Positions 52,946 to 62,600 of a DNA stretch of 64,000 nucleotides are shown here, piece after piece. Positions within the stretch are counted from its first letter, which is position 1; each line of letters opens with the position of its first letter. The DNA lies in the NCBI RefSeq assembly GCF_044597725.1, contig NZ_CP139003.1, positions 1,922,001-1,986,000 on the forward strand, given 5' to 3'. The notes beneath the pieces were generated by a model. The model did no database searches. It saw only the letters and a program-made list of their open reading frames with translations, and had not been told where the DNA came from. Position numbers and translations under genes: made by a program. Source of the stretch: Bermanella sp044597725. Lineage in GTDB: Bacteria; Pseudomonadota; Gammaproteobacteria; Pseudomonadales; Oceanobacteraceae.

Positions 52946-53704
52946 TTAGTTGCTGGCTGCTTCATTCTGCAGTGCTTTCACTGATTGAGGTGCGGTAGCC
53001 GTCGCAGATAGATGGCTAATAACCTCTTTTGCTGCCTGCGGATAATCACTAATAATGCTATCGGCACCTAGCCTATAAAATTGTGCCATGTCATCAGCAT
53101 CGTTTACCGTCCAAATACTCACGTGCAAGCCTTTTTGCTGGGCTTTCTGAATATACCGTTTTCGCGCTAGGCTTTTATTTAGAGCCAGCATAGAGCAGTT
53201 TAGGCGCTTGGCTACATGTAAGCCATGTGGTAAAGGCCATTCTTGGACGTAACCACGTTTTATCTTTGGGTTGGCTTGCATAAATGCGCTTAGTATACCG
53301 ACATGCTTACTGGTAATAATCACCTTGTCCTGTAGGTTATGTTTGTTAATAAGGGTAAGCATAGGGCTAACAAAGTTAAGGTTGGTTTTATCGGTTTTAA
53401 TCTCGAACTGCCAGTGAACCACGTTGGGGCAGGCTAAAATGACTTGCTCTAATGTGGGTATGCCCTGGTTGGTGCCTTTTAGATGGGTATTAAATAAAAG
53501 ATCTTTACTGGTACGGCTTACTCTTAAATTGCTATTTGCTAGGCGCTTTAAATGCTCGTCGTGTACCACGACTAATTCATTATCGGAGCTCAGTCTTACA
53601 TCTAACTCAAAACGGTCTATGCCGTGGGCTGCTGCAAGTTGAAATCCTTGTAAACTGTTTTCCATGGCGACGCCTTTTGCCCCGCGGTGACCATATATAT
53701 ACAT
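52946..53704 (-). CDS. Glycerophosphodiester phosphodiesterase
   Basis: A 252-residue GDPD TIM-barrel protein with HRGAKGVAMENS and ELDVRLSSDNELVVVHDEHLKR (metal and catalytic residues His, Glu, Asp, His). No signal peptide, so it resembles cytoplasmic UgpQ-type enzymes that split glycerophosphodiesters to glycerol 3-phosphate and an alcohol. It is 29 bp after the Tus-like gene. Confidence 0.9.
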   Translation of the reverse strand: MYIYGHRGAKGVAMENSLQGFQLAAAHGIDRFELDVRLSSDNELVVVHDEHLKRLANSNLRVSRTSKDLLFNTHLKGTNQGIPTLEQVILACPNVVHWQFEIKTDKTNLNFVSPMLTLINKHNLQDKVIITSKHVGILSAFMQANPKIKRGYVQEWPLPHGLHVAKRLNCSMLALNKSLARKRYIQKAQQKGLHVSIWTVNDADDMAQFYRLGADSIISDYPQAAKEVISHLSATATAPQSVKALQNEAASN

Positions 53705-53733
53705 AGCGTGTCATTCCTGCCCAATCATAAACG

Positions 53734-54588
53734 TTAGGGTATCAAGTAACGGTGTACTCGGATACTAGGTAAAAATGCTTGATCTTCAATTTGTGCATCA
53801 CTTCGCCTTGCGCGCTCTCTCTCTCTTGGTGGTGTTAGCGGTGGCTCGTTATGTTGTGGCAGTGAATGGCTCCCTACAAACAGTATAGGTAATGAGACAT
53901 TCATTGCCTGCCGAGAGGGTACACTGTCAAAGAAAATATTGGCGCGCATAGTGGGTGCTAGGTTTTGTACTTTTGCCAATGGTGTATTGCCCGGCAGTGA
54001 GTGCAACTGTGATAGTTGCGTTTGAATATGTTCGCTTGCCGTATCTAGGTTAAGTAATGCTTTTTGTGCTTCTTCAACCGTGACCTTTTGGATGCTACGC
54101 CCAGAATGATACCAATTAAAGCCTATGCGTATGGGTTGCCTTTCTATCACAGGAAGTAGGCGCCAGGTTTGCTTAATATGCAGGCGTGTCAAGCCAGAGT
54201 AGCGTAACTGCTCGCGGATAATTCCGTGGCGTTGGCCGAGGTCTTTTCGAATGTCTTGCCATTGCTTTGCTTGCTGTTTTTTTAGGGTATTGACCGACTG
54301 CTTAAACTGGGATTTTAGCTCGTTGATGTGCTTTGCTAGGTTGGCTTGCTCTTGGGTAATGGAGATCATACCGAAACAGCTACGTGTTTCACGGCCATCT
54401 TGACCGTCTTGATACCAATAATCTTGGTACAGCTGTTTTGCTTTTTCTAGCGGTGCAATTCCTGCTGATTGTTCCGCTGCGGTGAGCGGAATCCAGCATG
54501 GATTGGTTTGGCTGTTCAGGCTGTTGCAGAATTGCTCAGTATGATCCACGAGTTGGTCAAACTGGCTAACAATATCGGATACTGACAT
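53734..54588 (-). CDS. tus: Tus-like DNA replication terminus site-binding protein
   Basis: A 284-residue protein whose landmarks follow E. coli Tus (309 residues) in order. CFGMISITQEQANLAKHI parallels the Tus CYQVDNLSQ...HI segment. TWRLLPVIERQPIRIGFNW and IQKVTVEEAQKAL parallel the central TLTVLHDPATLRFGW and NLHRDEV helix-strand. LPGNTPLAKVQNLAPTMRA parallels the interdomain strands, and the last strand SIRVHRYLIP parallels the RLHLYVAD end. Tus binds Ter sites and stops replication forks from one side. The Tus comparison is from memory. The gene is first in a five-gene minus-strand run. Confidence 0.78.
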   Translation of the reverse strand: MSVSDIVSQFDQLVDHTEQFCNSLNSQTNPCWIPLTAAEQSAGIAPLEKAKQLYQDYWYQDGQDGRETRSCFGMISITQEQANLAKHINELKSQFKQSVNTLKKQQAKQWQDIRKDLGQRHGIIREQLRYSGLTRLHIKQTWRLLPVIERQPIRIGFNWYHSGRSIQKVTVEEAQKALLNLDTASEHIQTQLSQLHSLPGNTPLAKVQNLAPTMRANIFFDSVPSRQAMNVSLPILFVGSHSLPQHNEPPLTPPRERERARRSDAQIEDQAFLPSIRVHRYLIP

Positions 54589-54828
54589 ATTTTATACCGT
54601 TATCTGTAATTCACTGTCTAGCATACTGCTTATGTTAGCCATTGCAAAGAGGTCCCGCGTCACTATTCACCGTTGTATGTGCATTTTTACCGACTATCAT
54701 GACAATAGTATGAATTGGTTTCATGCAATGCAGGGTATAGATAAATACCATCAAAAGGTTGGGCTTTTTATTATCGGGCGTACACCTTATTATAAGCGCT
54801 GTTTAATCAAGATTTAGGTGTTATTGAT

Positions 54829-55602
54829 ATGTTGATGTTGGTGTCTCCCGCAAAAACCTTGGATTATGAATCGCCATTGCCAACGGATGATTATAGTCAG
54901 CCAGAAATGATTAACAGTGCGCAGGCATTGATAAGTGAGTTGAAAGATTTAACGCCAGCAGGTGTTGCCAAGCTCATGAGCTTGAGCGATAAGCTGGCAC
55001 ACTTGAATGTGACACGCTTTCAGCATTGGAAAAAGCCGTTTACTCCCAGCAATGCCCGTCCAGCAATATTTGCCTTTAAGGGCGATGTTTACACAGGCCT
55101 AGATGCTTACTCGCTTAAAAAGTCTGACCTTAATTTTGCGCAAAAGCACTTGCGTATTTTATCGGGTTTATATGGCTTACTTAAACCTTTAGATCTTATG
55201 CAGCCTTATCGTTTAGAAATGGGGACTAAGTTCGAAAATAAGAAAGGAAAAAACTTATACGAGTTTTGGGGTGATAGCATTACCCAGTTAATCAACGAGC
55301 ATAACTCTGGCAGTAAAGTTATTGTTAACCTTGCATCTAATGAATATTTTAAAGCTGTTAAAAAAGCGCAGCTTGATGCTGAGATAATAACGCCCAACTT
55401 TAAAGATGAAAAAAATGGCCAATATAAGGTTGTTAGCTTTTATGCTAAAAAAGCCCGTGGAATGATGGCCGCATATATTATTAAAAATCGTATAAAAGAT
55501 GTAGAAGAAATTAAACAGTTTGATGTAGCTGGTTATCGTTTTAGCGAAAGTCATTCAAAGGGTAATGATTGGGTATTTATTCGAGATGAAGCTGACCAGT
55601 AA
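54829..55602 (+). CDS. yaaA: Peroxide stress protein YaaA
   Basis: A 257-residue protein of the UPF0246/YaaA family. It starts MLMLVSPAKTLDYESPL and has LSGLYGLLKPLDLMQPYRLEMGTK and VNLASNEYFKAV, all diagnostic. In E. coli YaaA lowers free iron under peroxide stress. It is 24 bp before a lipoprotein gene and probably co-transcribed with it and DUF599. Confidence 0.97.
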   Translation: MLMLVSPAKTLDYESPLPTDDYSQPEMINSAQALISELKDLTPAGVAKLMSLSDKLAHLNVTRFQHWKKPFTPSNARPAIFAFKGDVYTGLDAYSLKKSDLNFAQKHLRILSGLYGLLKPLDLMQPYRLEMGTKFENKKGKNLYEFWGDSITQLINEHNSGSKVIVNLASNEYFKAVKKAQLDAEIITPNFKDEKNGQYKVVSFYAKKARGMMAAYIIKNRIKDVEEIKQFDVAGYRFSESHSKGNDWVFIRDEADQ

Positions 55603-55626
55603 TTATTTAAAAAAAGAGGAAATTTC

Positions 55627-56193
55627 ATGAAATATTTGGTAACACTTTGCCTATCGTTGGTGCTAGTTCTGTCTGGTTGTACTGCGGTGGGCCCGCAAAC
55701 GATAGCACTTTCACCTACATTCGAATTTTCTGAGCTTAATGGGGTTGTTATTCCTATCGAGCTTATTATTGCGGATGAAAGGGAAAATAAAGACATTATC
55801 GGTTTTCGTAATGCGAAAAATAAAGCTCCGATTAAGTTAGAACAATCACTTGCAAAAACCCTGGGTGAGTCCATTCAAAAAGCAATGGAAGAACAGGGTA
55901 TTATTATGACAAAGACGCCTGAAAAACTTACTAAAGTGCAGGTTATAGTGAAAAAGCTTGAGTATTCATCACCAAATGAAAGTTGGGTGAGTGAAGTTAA
56001 CTTAAATGCATTGGTTACCATTAAAATAGAACGTGGCAAAACCAGTATGACGAAAAACTTTAGTGCTGAAAGGCATCAAGAGGTTGCGACGGCACCCAAT
56101 GCGAAATACAACCAGAAACTTACTGAAGAACTTCTAACTGACTTGTTTAGCAGTGTATTTAGTAATTCTGAGATTATTAATTTCTTGAAGTAA
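55627..56193 (+). CDS. YajG-family lipoprotein
   Basis: A 188-residue lipoprotein with lipobox VLSGC (Cys18). The rest is a mixed alpha/beta domain with a conserved-looking IIADERENKDIIGFRNA and a beta-rich middle, fitting the YajG family of outer-membrane lipoproteins of unknown function. AGAGGA lies about 7-12 bases before the ATG. Third in the yaaA transcript. Confidence 0.7.
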   Translation: MKYLVTLCLSLVLVLSGCTAVGPQTIALSPTFEFSELNGVVIPIELIIADERENKDIIGFRNAKNKAPIKLEQSLAKTLGESIQKAMEEQGIIMTKTPEKLTKVQVIVKKLEYSSPNESWVSEVNLNALVTIKIERGKTSMTKNFSAERHQEVATAPNAKYNQKLTEELLTDLFSSVFSNSEIINFLK

Positions 56194-56201
56194 GGTCACA
56201 C

Positions 56202-56924
56202 ATGAACCTAGAGTCTGTTTTAGACTATTCGTTATGGGACTATGCTGTAGTCCCATACTTGTTAGTGATGTGGCTTGGTTATAGCTACTTCTCTAAAGCG
56301 AAAGCAAAAAAAGAATATTGTCTTGCATCTATTTTGGCAATTCATCGTGTTTGGTGGATGCAGCGCATGTTGAAACGCGAAAACCGAGTCGCTGACAGTA
56401 CATTACTAGCGAACCTTGAGCGTAATGTGAATTTCTTTGCTTCTACAACCATGATTATTATTGCGGCGTTGTTAACAGCGTTGAGTTCTGCTTGGCAGTG
56501 GCAGTTTGTGCAGCAGTATCAGGCAGACGTTTCCAATCAATATAAGGTTTTATTGTTGTTGGTTATTATGGTTTATGCTTTCTTTTGTTTTACTTGGTCA
56601 TTACGCCAGTACGGTTTTGGAAGTGTACTTTTGGGGGCAGCACCGGATCCCAATCAAGAAGAGTTGAATGCAACTCAACGTAAAGAGTATGCATATTCCA
56701 CAGCAAAGGTACTTGATCAGGCTGCCCATAGCTTTAACTATGGGCTAAGAGCTTATTATTATGCATTAGCCTCTATTTCGTGGTTTATTCATCCACTGCT
56801 TTTTATAATGGCCACTTCGTGGGTTGTTTTTGTTTTATATCGGCGTGAATTTAAGTCTAAACCACTAAGATTAATGGTCATGGATGTGGATATTCTTAAA
56901 GAAAAAACAAACCTAAAGCCTTGA
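56202..56924 (+). CDS. DUF599 family membrane protein
   Basis: A 240-residue protein with four transmembrane segments (about 15-32, 79-100, 112-130 and 185-210). RVWWMQRMLKRENRVADSTLLANLERNVNFFASTT-type sequence after the first helix is typical of DUF599. Function unknown. It is 8 bp after the lipoprotein gene and ends before a bidirectional terminator. Confidence 0.85.
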   Translation: MNLESVLDYSLWDYAVVPYLLVMWLGYSYFSKAKAKKEYCLASILAIHRVWWMQRMLKRENRVADSTLLANLERNVNFFASTTMIIIAALLTALSSAWQWQFVQQYQADVSNQYKVLLLLVIMVYAFFCFTWSLRQYGFGSVLLGAAPDPNQEELNATQRKEYAYSTAKVLDQAAHSFNYGLRAYYYALASISWFIHPLLFIMATSWVVFVLYRREFKSKPLRLMVMDVDILKEKTNLKP

Positions 56925-56935
56925 TGTTTGAGATA

Positions 56936-56976
56936 AAAAAACGGCATAGACTTGAGGGTCTATGCCGTTTTTTTTA
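56936..56976. terminator. Bidirectional intrinsic terminator
   Basis: A 12-base stem (AACGGCATAGAC at 56940-56951, GTCTATGCCGTT at 56958-56969), loop TTGAGG, with A run and T run flanks; ends the yaaA operon and the convergent prc gene. Confidence 0.9.
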
Positions 56977-56996
56977 GTCTTCTCTAAAGGTAGCAG

Positions 56997-59081
56997 TTAA
57001 GAAACAAGCTTGATGTAATCAACTAAGATATGACCGCCTTCTTCAAGTAAGGCATCTGCAGTAGTCTCTTCTTCGTCCGTGTCGGCTGTTTGTTCTCCAT
57101 CTTCTGAAGACTCTTCATTTTCAGTTTCTTGCTCAGAAGAGGGTCCAGCTTCGTCTTCATCAATATCATCCAGTGGCTCCATGCCTTTAGCCAGTCTGCG
57201 TTCATTCTCTAGTTGTAAGCGTTTCTCTTTGGTTTTATTGCGTTCTTTTTCCCGTGTTTGGATATTTAAAGAGACAATCGTATCGTTTCGTAATTCTTTA
57301 AGAAACTCAGACTGCTTGTTTAAATAAATGAAGTCTGGGTTATCTTTAACGCGTTTTGTATGCCTATCGGCAAGCTTGCCAATAACCTTGCTTAGGTCTT
57401 TTTGTTTTGCATACTTACTGGGTTTTATTTGATCCCAGGGTAATGCTTCTTCCAATGCGCTTTCACCAATTTTTTCAACATCATAAATCTCAGGGAATTC
57501 GATATCTGGGAGAACGCCTCTATGCTGTGTGCTTTCACCGTTAATACGGTAGAACTTAGCATTGGTTATTTTAAGTTGACCGCGGAATAGGGGAATAAGT
57601 GTTTGCACTGTCCCTTTACCAAATGTTTGGCTGCCCACAACCAGACCTCGGCCATAGTCTTGTATAGCACCCGCAAAAATTTCAGATGCACTGGCACTTA
57701 AACGGTTGGTCATGACCAATAAGGGGCCATCATACAAAGTGCCTGGGTTGTTATCATTCATCACGTGGGTGGCACCACGGGTATTGCGTATTTGTACTGT
57801 AGGGCCTTGCGGAATGAATAGTCCAACAAGGTCATTCACTTCAGAAAGAGAGCCACCACCATTATTGCGAAGATCCACAATAAGGCCGTCAATGCCTTCT
57901 TCTTTTAATTCTTCGATGAGTTTGCTCACGTCTCTGGTTGTGCTGCGATAGTTAGGGTCGTTGGCATTTTTGGCTTCAAAATCGGCATAGAAAGCAGGGA
58001 TGTCAACCACACCGAGTTTATGTTTCTTGCCATCCTGTTCAATTTCTATGATTTCTTTTTGCGCCGCACGATCTTCAAGTTTTACTTCGTCACGGACAAT
58101 CGTAATAATTTTATGCTTTTCGGTTTGGCCGCTGCCAGTAATAATTTCTAGGCGAACTTTGCTGCCCTTAGGGCCACGAATTAACTCGACTACTTCGTCT
58201 AAACGCCAGCCAATAACATCCGTCATTGGCTCGCCATCTTGACCCACACCTACAATCTTATCACTGGGTTTGAGCTCTCCGGCTTTATCGGCAGGCCCGC
58301 CCGTAACAAGACGTTGTACAATGGTGTTTTCATTTTCAGTGCTGAGTACGGCACCAATCCCTTGTAGAGATAGGCTCATGTTAATGTTGAAATTTTCGCT
58401 ATTACGGGGCGACATATATTGAGTGTGAGGGTCAAATATATGGGTGACGGCGTTCATGTAAGTTTGGAAGCCATCTTCTGCATTTAGTTGTTTAATTCTA
58501 TTAAGTTGGCTCTCGTAACGGCGGGTTAGTAGATCGGTAATCTCATCTTTTTCTTTGCCAGCCAATTTTAAGTTGAGAATGGTGTTCTTAATGCGCTTGC
58601 GCCATAGGTCGTCTAGCTCACCCGTAGACTGTGCCCAAGGTGCGTTTTCACGATCAAGATCCAAAGTCTCATCTTTGTCAAAATCAAAGCCATCATCTTT
58701 CTTTAATAGGCCAACAGCAAACTCAAGGCGCTCTATGGCGCGGTCTCTATAGCGATTATACATTGCGAACGCGGGTGCCAAATCGTTGGTTTTAATGGCA
58801 TCATCAAGCTTGGTTTTATATTGCTGGAATTCGTTTACATCGTCTTGAGTGAAATACGATCGGGTATGATCTAGCGATGTTAAGTATTGATCATATGCTT
58901 TAGCTGAAAACTCATCGTTAAGGTATTTGCGCGAGTAGTGGTGCTGGTAGAGGTTGTGAACCACGGCTCGATTGGTTAACGCGTGCTCGGCCTCGGGTTT
59001 AAGGGCGGCGGCACTGGCAGCGCTCATTAAAACAATAAATGCTGATACCAGTAAGCGAGTATTAGTTAGCGTACGAAACAT
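56997..59081 (-). CDS. prc: Carboxy-terminal (tail-specific) protease Prc
   Basis: A 694-residue S41 protease with a signal peptide (cleavage near SAASA-AALK, about residue 25), a PDZ domain (about 235-320), and the catalytic Ser in LSASASEIF and Lys in SQTFGKGTVQTL. The C-terminal region carries a Lys/Arg-rich helix and a Glu-rich tail. It works in the periplasm, cutting substrates from the C-terminus, including penicillin-binding proteins and the MepS hydrolase in E. coli. Length is normal. Confidence 0.97.
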   Translation of the reverse strand: MFRTLTNTRLLVSAFIVLMSAASAAALKPEAEHALTNRAVVHNLYQHHYSRKYLNDEFSAKAYDQYLTSLDHTRSYFTQDDVNEFQQYKTKLDDAIKTNDLAPAFAMYNRYRDRAIERLEFAVGLLKKDDGFDFDKDETLDLDRENAPWAQSTGELDDLWRKRIKNTILNLKLAGKEKDEITDLLTRRYESQLNRIKQLNAEDGFQTYMNAVTHIFDPHTQYMSPRNSENFNINMSLSLQGIGAVLSTENENTIVQRLVTGGPADKAGELKPSDKIVGVGQDGEPMTDVIGWRLDEVVELIRGPKGSKVRLEIITGSGQTEKHKIITIVRDEVKLEDRAAQKEIIEIEQDGKKHKLGVVDIPAFYADFEAKNANDPNYRSTTRDVSKLIEELKEEGIDGLIVDLRNNGGGSLSEVNDLVGLFIPQGPTVQIRNTRGATHVMNDNNPGTLYDGPLLVMTNRLSASASEIFAGAIQDYGRGLVVGSQTFGKGTVQTLIPLFRGQLKITNAKFYRINGESTQHRGVLPDIEFPEIYDVEKIGESALEEALPWDQIKPSKYAKQKDLSKVIGKLADRHTKRVKDNPDFIYLNKQSEFLKELRNDTIVSLNIQTREKERNKTKEKRLQLENERRLAKGMEPLDDIDEDEAGPSSEQETENEESSEDGEQTADTDEEETTADALLEEGGHILVDYIKLVS

Positions 59082-59228
59082 TAATTGGTTATTCCTTTAC
59101 TTGCTGGCGAATTGACATGCGCATCACTACTTTATAGCACTAACCCGCGGAAAAATCGGTTTTTGGCACAATATTTCTACAAATAATGCCATAATAGCGT
59201 GAACAATTATAACTTTCATGTGGCTTCT

Positions 59229-59633
59229 ATGCGAATAAGACTTCAATTACCCGAAACAGTTCTCTGTAAAACCCAAATTTCCGTTCGTGCGACGGATATG
59301 AATTATGCAGGGCATCTAGGAAATGATCGAATATTGGCCTACGCCCAAGAGTGCCGACATGCTTGGTTAGATGCAAAAGGTATGAATGAGTTGGATGTTC
59401 ATGGAGCATCAATAGTTGTTGCTGACGCAGCAATTCAGTTTCAAGCGGAAGGGTTTGTTGGCGATAATTTGTGCGGAACCCTTTATTTAGGCGAGCCAAA
59501 TAAATATGGGTTTGACTTGTACTATCAATTTGAGAATCAGAATGGTGTGATCGTAGCAACAGTGAAAACTGCTATTTTATTTCGTGAAAGCGGATCGTTG
59601 TGTTCACCACCTAAGGGTTTGTTTAACACTTAG
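59229..59633 (+). CDS. Hotdog acyl-CoA thioesterase
   Basis: A 134-residue 4HBT-type thioesterase. The motif RATDMNYAGHLGNDRILAYAQECRHAWLDAKG holds the catalytic Asp of the YbgC/4HBT type; the run is given by its key parts. ATG 59229 is used; an in-frame GTG at 59199 would add ten residues and neither has a good ribosome-binding site. It is divergent from prc and convergent with the carboxylase gene. Substrate unknown. Confidence 0.8.
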   Translation: MRIRLQLPETVLCKTQISVRATDMNYAGHLGNDRILAYAQECRHAWLDAKGMNELDVHGASIVVADAAIQFQAEGFVGDNLCGTLYLGEPNKYGFDLYYQFENQNGVIVATVKTAILFRESGSLCSPPKGLFNT

Positions 59634-59649
59634 GCGGTGAAGTAAAGTG

Positions 59650-59670
59650 GCACTAATTGGTAATTAGTGC
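59650..59670. terminator. Hairpin at the 3' ends of thioesterase and carboxylase genes
   Basis: A perfect nine-base stem (GCACTAATT at 59650-59658, AATTAGTGC at 59662-59670) that overlaps the carboxylase stop codon. No T run, so termination function is uncertain. Confidence 0.45.
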
Positions 59671-62600
59671 ACTACAGGGCGAATAACAAAGAGTAAATCA
59701 CCTTGGTTAACTTGCTGGCCGTCACTGTTTTGAATACGAACAACTTTATACTGTTGTTCTGCATCGTACAGTTTTTGACCTTGTGTGTTGAAAGAGCGTA
59801 AGTTAAGTGCGCTAAACATCTTCATGGCTTCCATTAGACACAAGGTTTGCTGCGTCGAAATGGTATCGCCTTCCTTAATGTAAGGCGGTTCGCTCGGTGA
59901 AGGCGCTGAGTAGTAAATTGAGCTACTTGGTGCCAATACTTTTAGCTCACTTGAGCCTTCAATTTTTAACGCATCAATGGTTAATGCGGCGCTTGCAGCC
60001 CCAGCACTTGCATCGATTTCTTCGATTAACTGTTGTTGATCGATACGTTGCAAGAATTTAGGCAAGAAGTTGGTATCGTAAACCCCATCAACAAAGACTT
60101 TGTCTTTTAGGATGCGTTTTAGCAATGGAATATTGGTGCTAACCCCCTCGATTACCACGTCATCAAGATATTCCAATAGCTTTTTAATGGTATCGTTTCT
60201 ATCTTTGCCATAACAAATAAGCTGAACCACCATGCTATCGTAGAATGGTGTGACTTCCTTGTTTGTATCAATCGCTTTAATTATTTGAATGTGTTTTGCT
60301 TCAGGCAAGTTAAAGGCTGTGATGGCGCCCGCATTGGGTACGAAGGTTACATCGTCACCACTTTGGCGAGCTTTTTCAGCGTTAATTCGCAGTTCCATCG
60401 CATAACCCTTAGGTTTGTATTGAAGTTTCTCAATACTGCCGCCACCGGCAATATTAAATTGCTCAGATACAATATCAATACCTGTTACAAGTTCAGTCAC
60501 TGGGTGCTCAACCTGTAGGCGCGTGTTCATTTCCATGAAATAAACATCGTTAGCGTCAAGGTCATAGATAAACTCTACGGTGCCCGCACCTACATAATCG
60601 ACAGCATCCGCTAGACGACGGGCGAAATCGTATACTTTTTCTTCCAAGTGATCGGGTAGGGTAACCGAACCCGACTCTTCAATAATCTTTTGATTATTAC
60701 GTTGTACCGAACAGTCGCGTAACCCAAGTACTCTACAGTTGCTATGACTATCACGAAGAATTTGCACTTCGATGTGGCGCAGGGATGTAACAAACTTCTC
60801 TAAGTAAACATCGCCATTACCAAACGCACTGCGTGCTTCGGTTGATATCTGGTGGAAGAGTTCGTGAATTTCATTGGGTTCACGAACCACTTGAATACCT
60901 TTACCGCCGCCGCCGTGTACCGCTTTTAATAAAACCGGATAGCCAATTTTATCGGCTACTTTTGCCGCTTTAGCTGATGAAGTAACAATACCGTGACTAC
61001 CAGGCACAACAGGTACATCTACGCTGATAGCCGTGTTAATGGCGTTTGATTTGTTACCCATGGTTTCCATGGAGCTTACGCGAGGGCCAATAAAGTTAAT
61101 ATTATTGTTGCCACAGAATGCAGCAAACTGTGCGCTTTCTGAAAGGAAACCAATACCTGGGTGTAATGAATCAACTTGTTCAAGTTGTGCAATTCGAATA
61201 ACACTTTGTGCATTCAAGTAGCTTTCGTCTGGTGTGTTACCACCAATACAGACTAAGCGGTCATTTGGCCCTAAGCGATCAGCAGCGGTACTGTTCATAT
61301 CAGGGTCCGACTGAACTAGCACAACGGCAATGTTGTTATCTTGCGCTTTTTTAACCAGTTTGTCGGCAGTACAGCCACGAGCGTGAATAAGTACTTTTTT
61401 AACCGGAGTAAATATTTTCTGGTTTAGACCTTTGTCTTGTTCTTGAGGCTTAGCCTTAGCAGGTGTCACATAACCTTTAAGAATTCGCTGTAATACTTCA
61501 TCAACGGATTTATGTGCAACCGGAATAGCAGGGTCAATTGCGCGGAGTTTTTCATCTAGGTCGGCAACAAATGGGTGTTTTACTAAGTCGACCATAGAGC
61601 CGCGATTGACCGATAAGTAGTTCGACAACGTAGATGTAGATGGTAAATAAGAAGGTACAACAATTTGCCCAGCAAACGGCATATTGGTGCCTGAGAAGTA
61701 GAAGGTTTGTACCATGGGGTGAGTCACAAAACTGGCTTGTGCGCCACCTGTACAGTCACCAAAGCCGAATACCACAATTGGTAAGTCATTATCGCGTACA
61801 AAACGTGTAATACGGTCGTTTACAATGGGCATGGAAAATAGGGCAGAAGCACCTTCTTTGGTTTGCATACCGCCAGATGAGACGAAGCATACAATTGGGT
61901 AATTGTGGCGTGCACATTCCACCATAAGCTTACAAAACTTTTCCGCACTGGCCATATCGAATGCGCCGGCTTGGAAGTCTAGGTTGGAGATGAGTGTGCC
62001 CACTCGACGGCTCTCATCACCAATGCTAATGGTACCAAAGCCAGTAATAACACCACATGGTGTTTGCTCATTGCTTAGCGCTTTTTCGATTGAGCTTCTA
62101 AAACCGGGGAAATTTACTGGATCGGACGTAATTAGGTGATCGTTAATTTCTTCGAAATCGTTGAAGAATGTATCGACAATAGCCGACGTGCTGGTTGTTT
62201 TTTGGCGCTTAACATCGTCTAAAACGTCCTGTAGTAGCAAGTCGAAATAGGCAATCGTCAGACGGTTCCAGAAATCTTTTTTGCGACCAATGCTGTAAGG
62301 ATTGATGCGGCCGTTATAATCTTTTCCATCTTTTGTTTGATAGTACTGAGGCAGTAACTTTTCAAAAAAGAAAGTAACAATAACAAACAACGTATCACTT
62401 AAACGTGGGAAACTATGTTTTTTCCACTCTTCAACTTGCTTCAGGAACTCCGCCTTACTGCTGGAGTTAATAAAGTATTGGAACCAATTCGCGAATTCCT
62501 CGTGGTGGTCATGGGCAATACTTAACTTGTTGGCATGCTCCAAACCGCCGTCAAGCAATTGCTTAACTGCACTGGTCGATAAGCTATGCGTTTCTTTCGC

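Noticed and set aside
54632..54817. A 61-codon frame between the Tus-like gene and yaaA
   Set aside because: No good ribosome-binding site, odd composition, and it fills the promoter region of two divergent genes; probably not coding.
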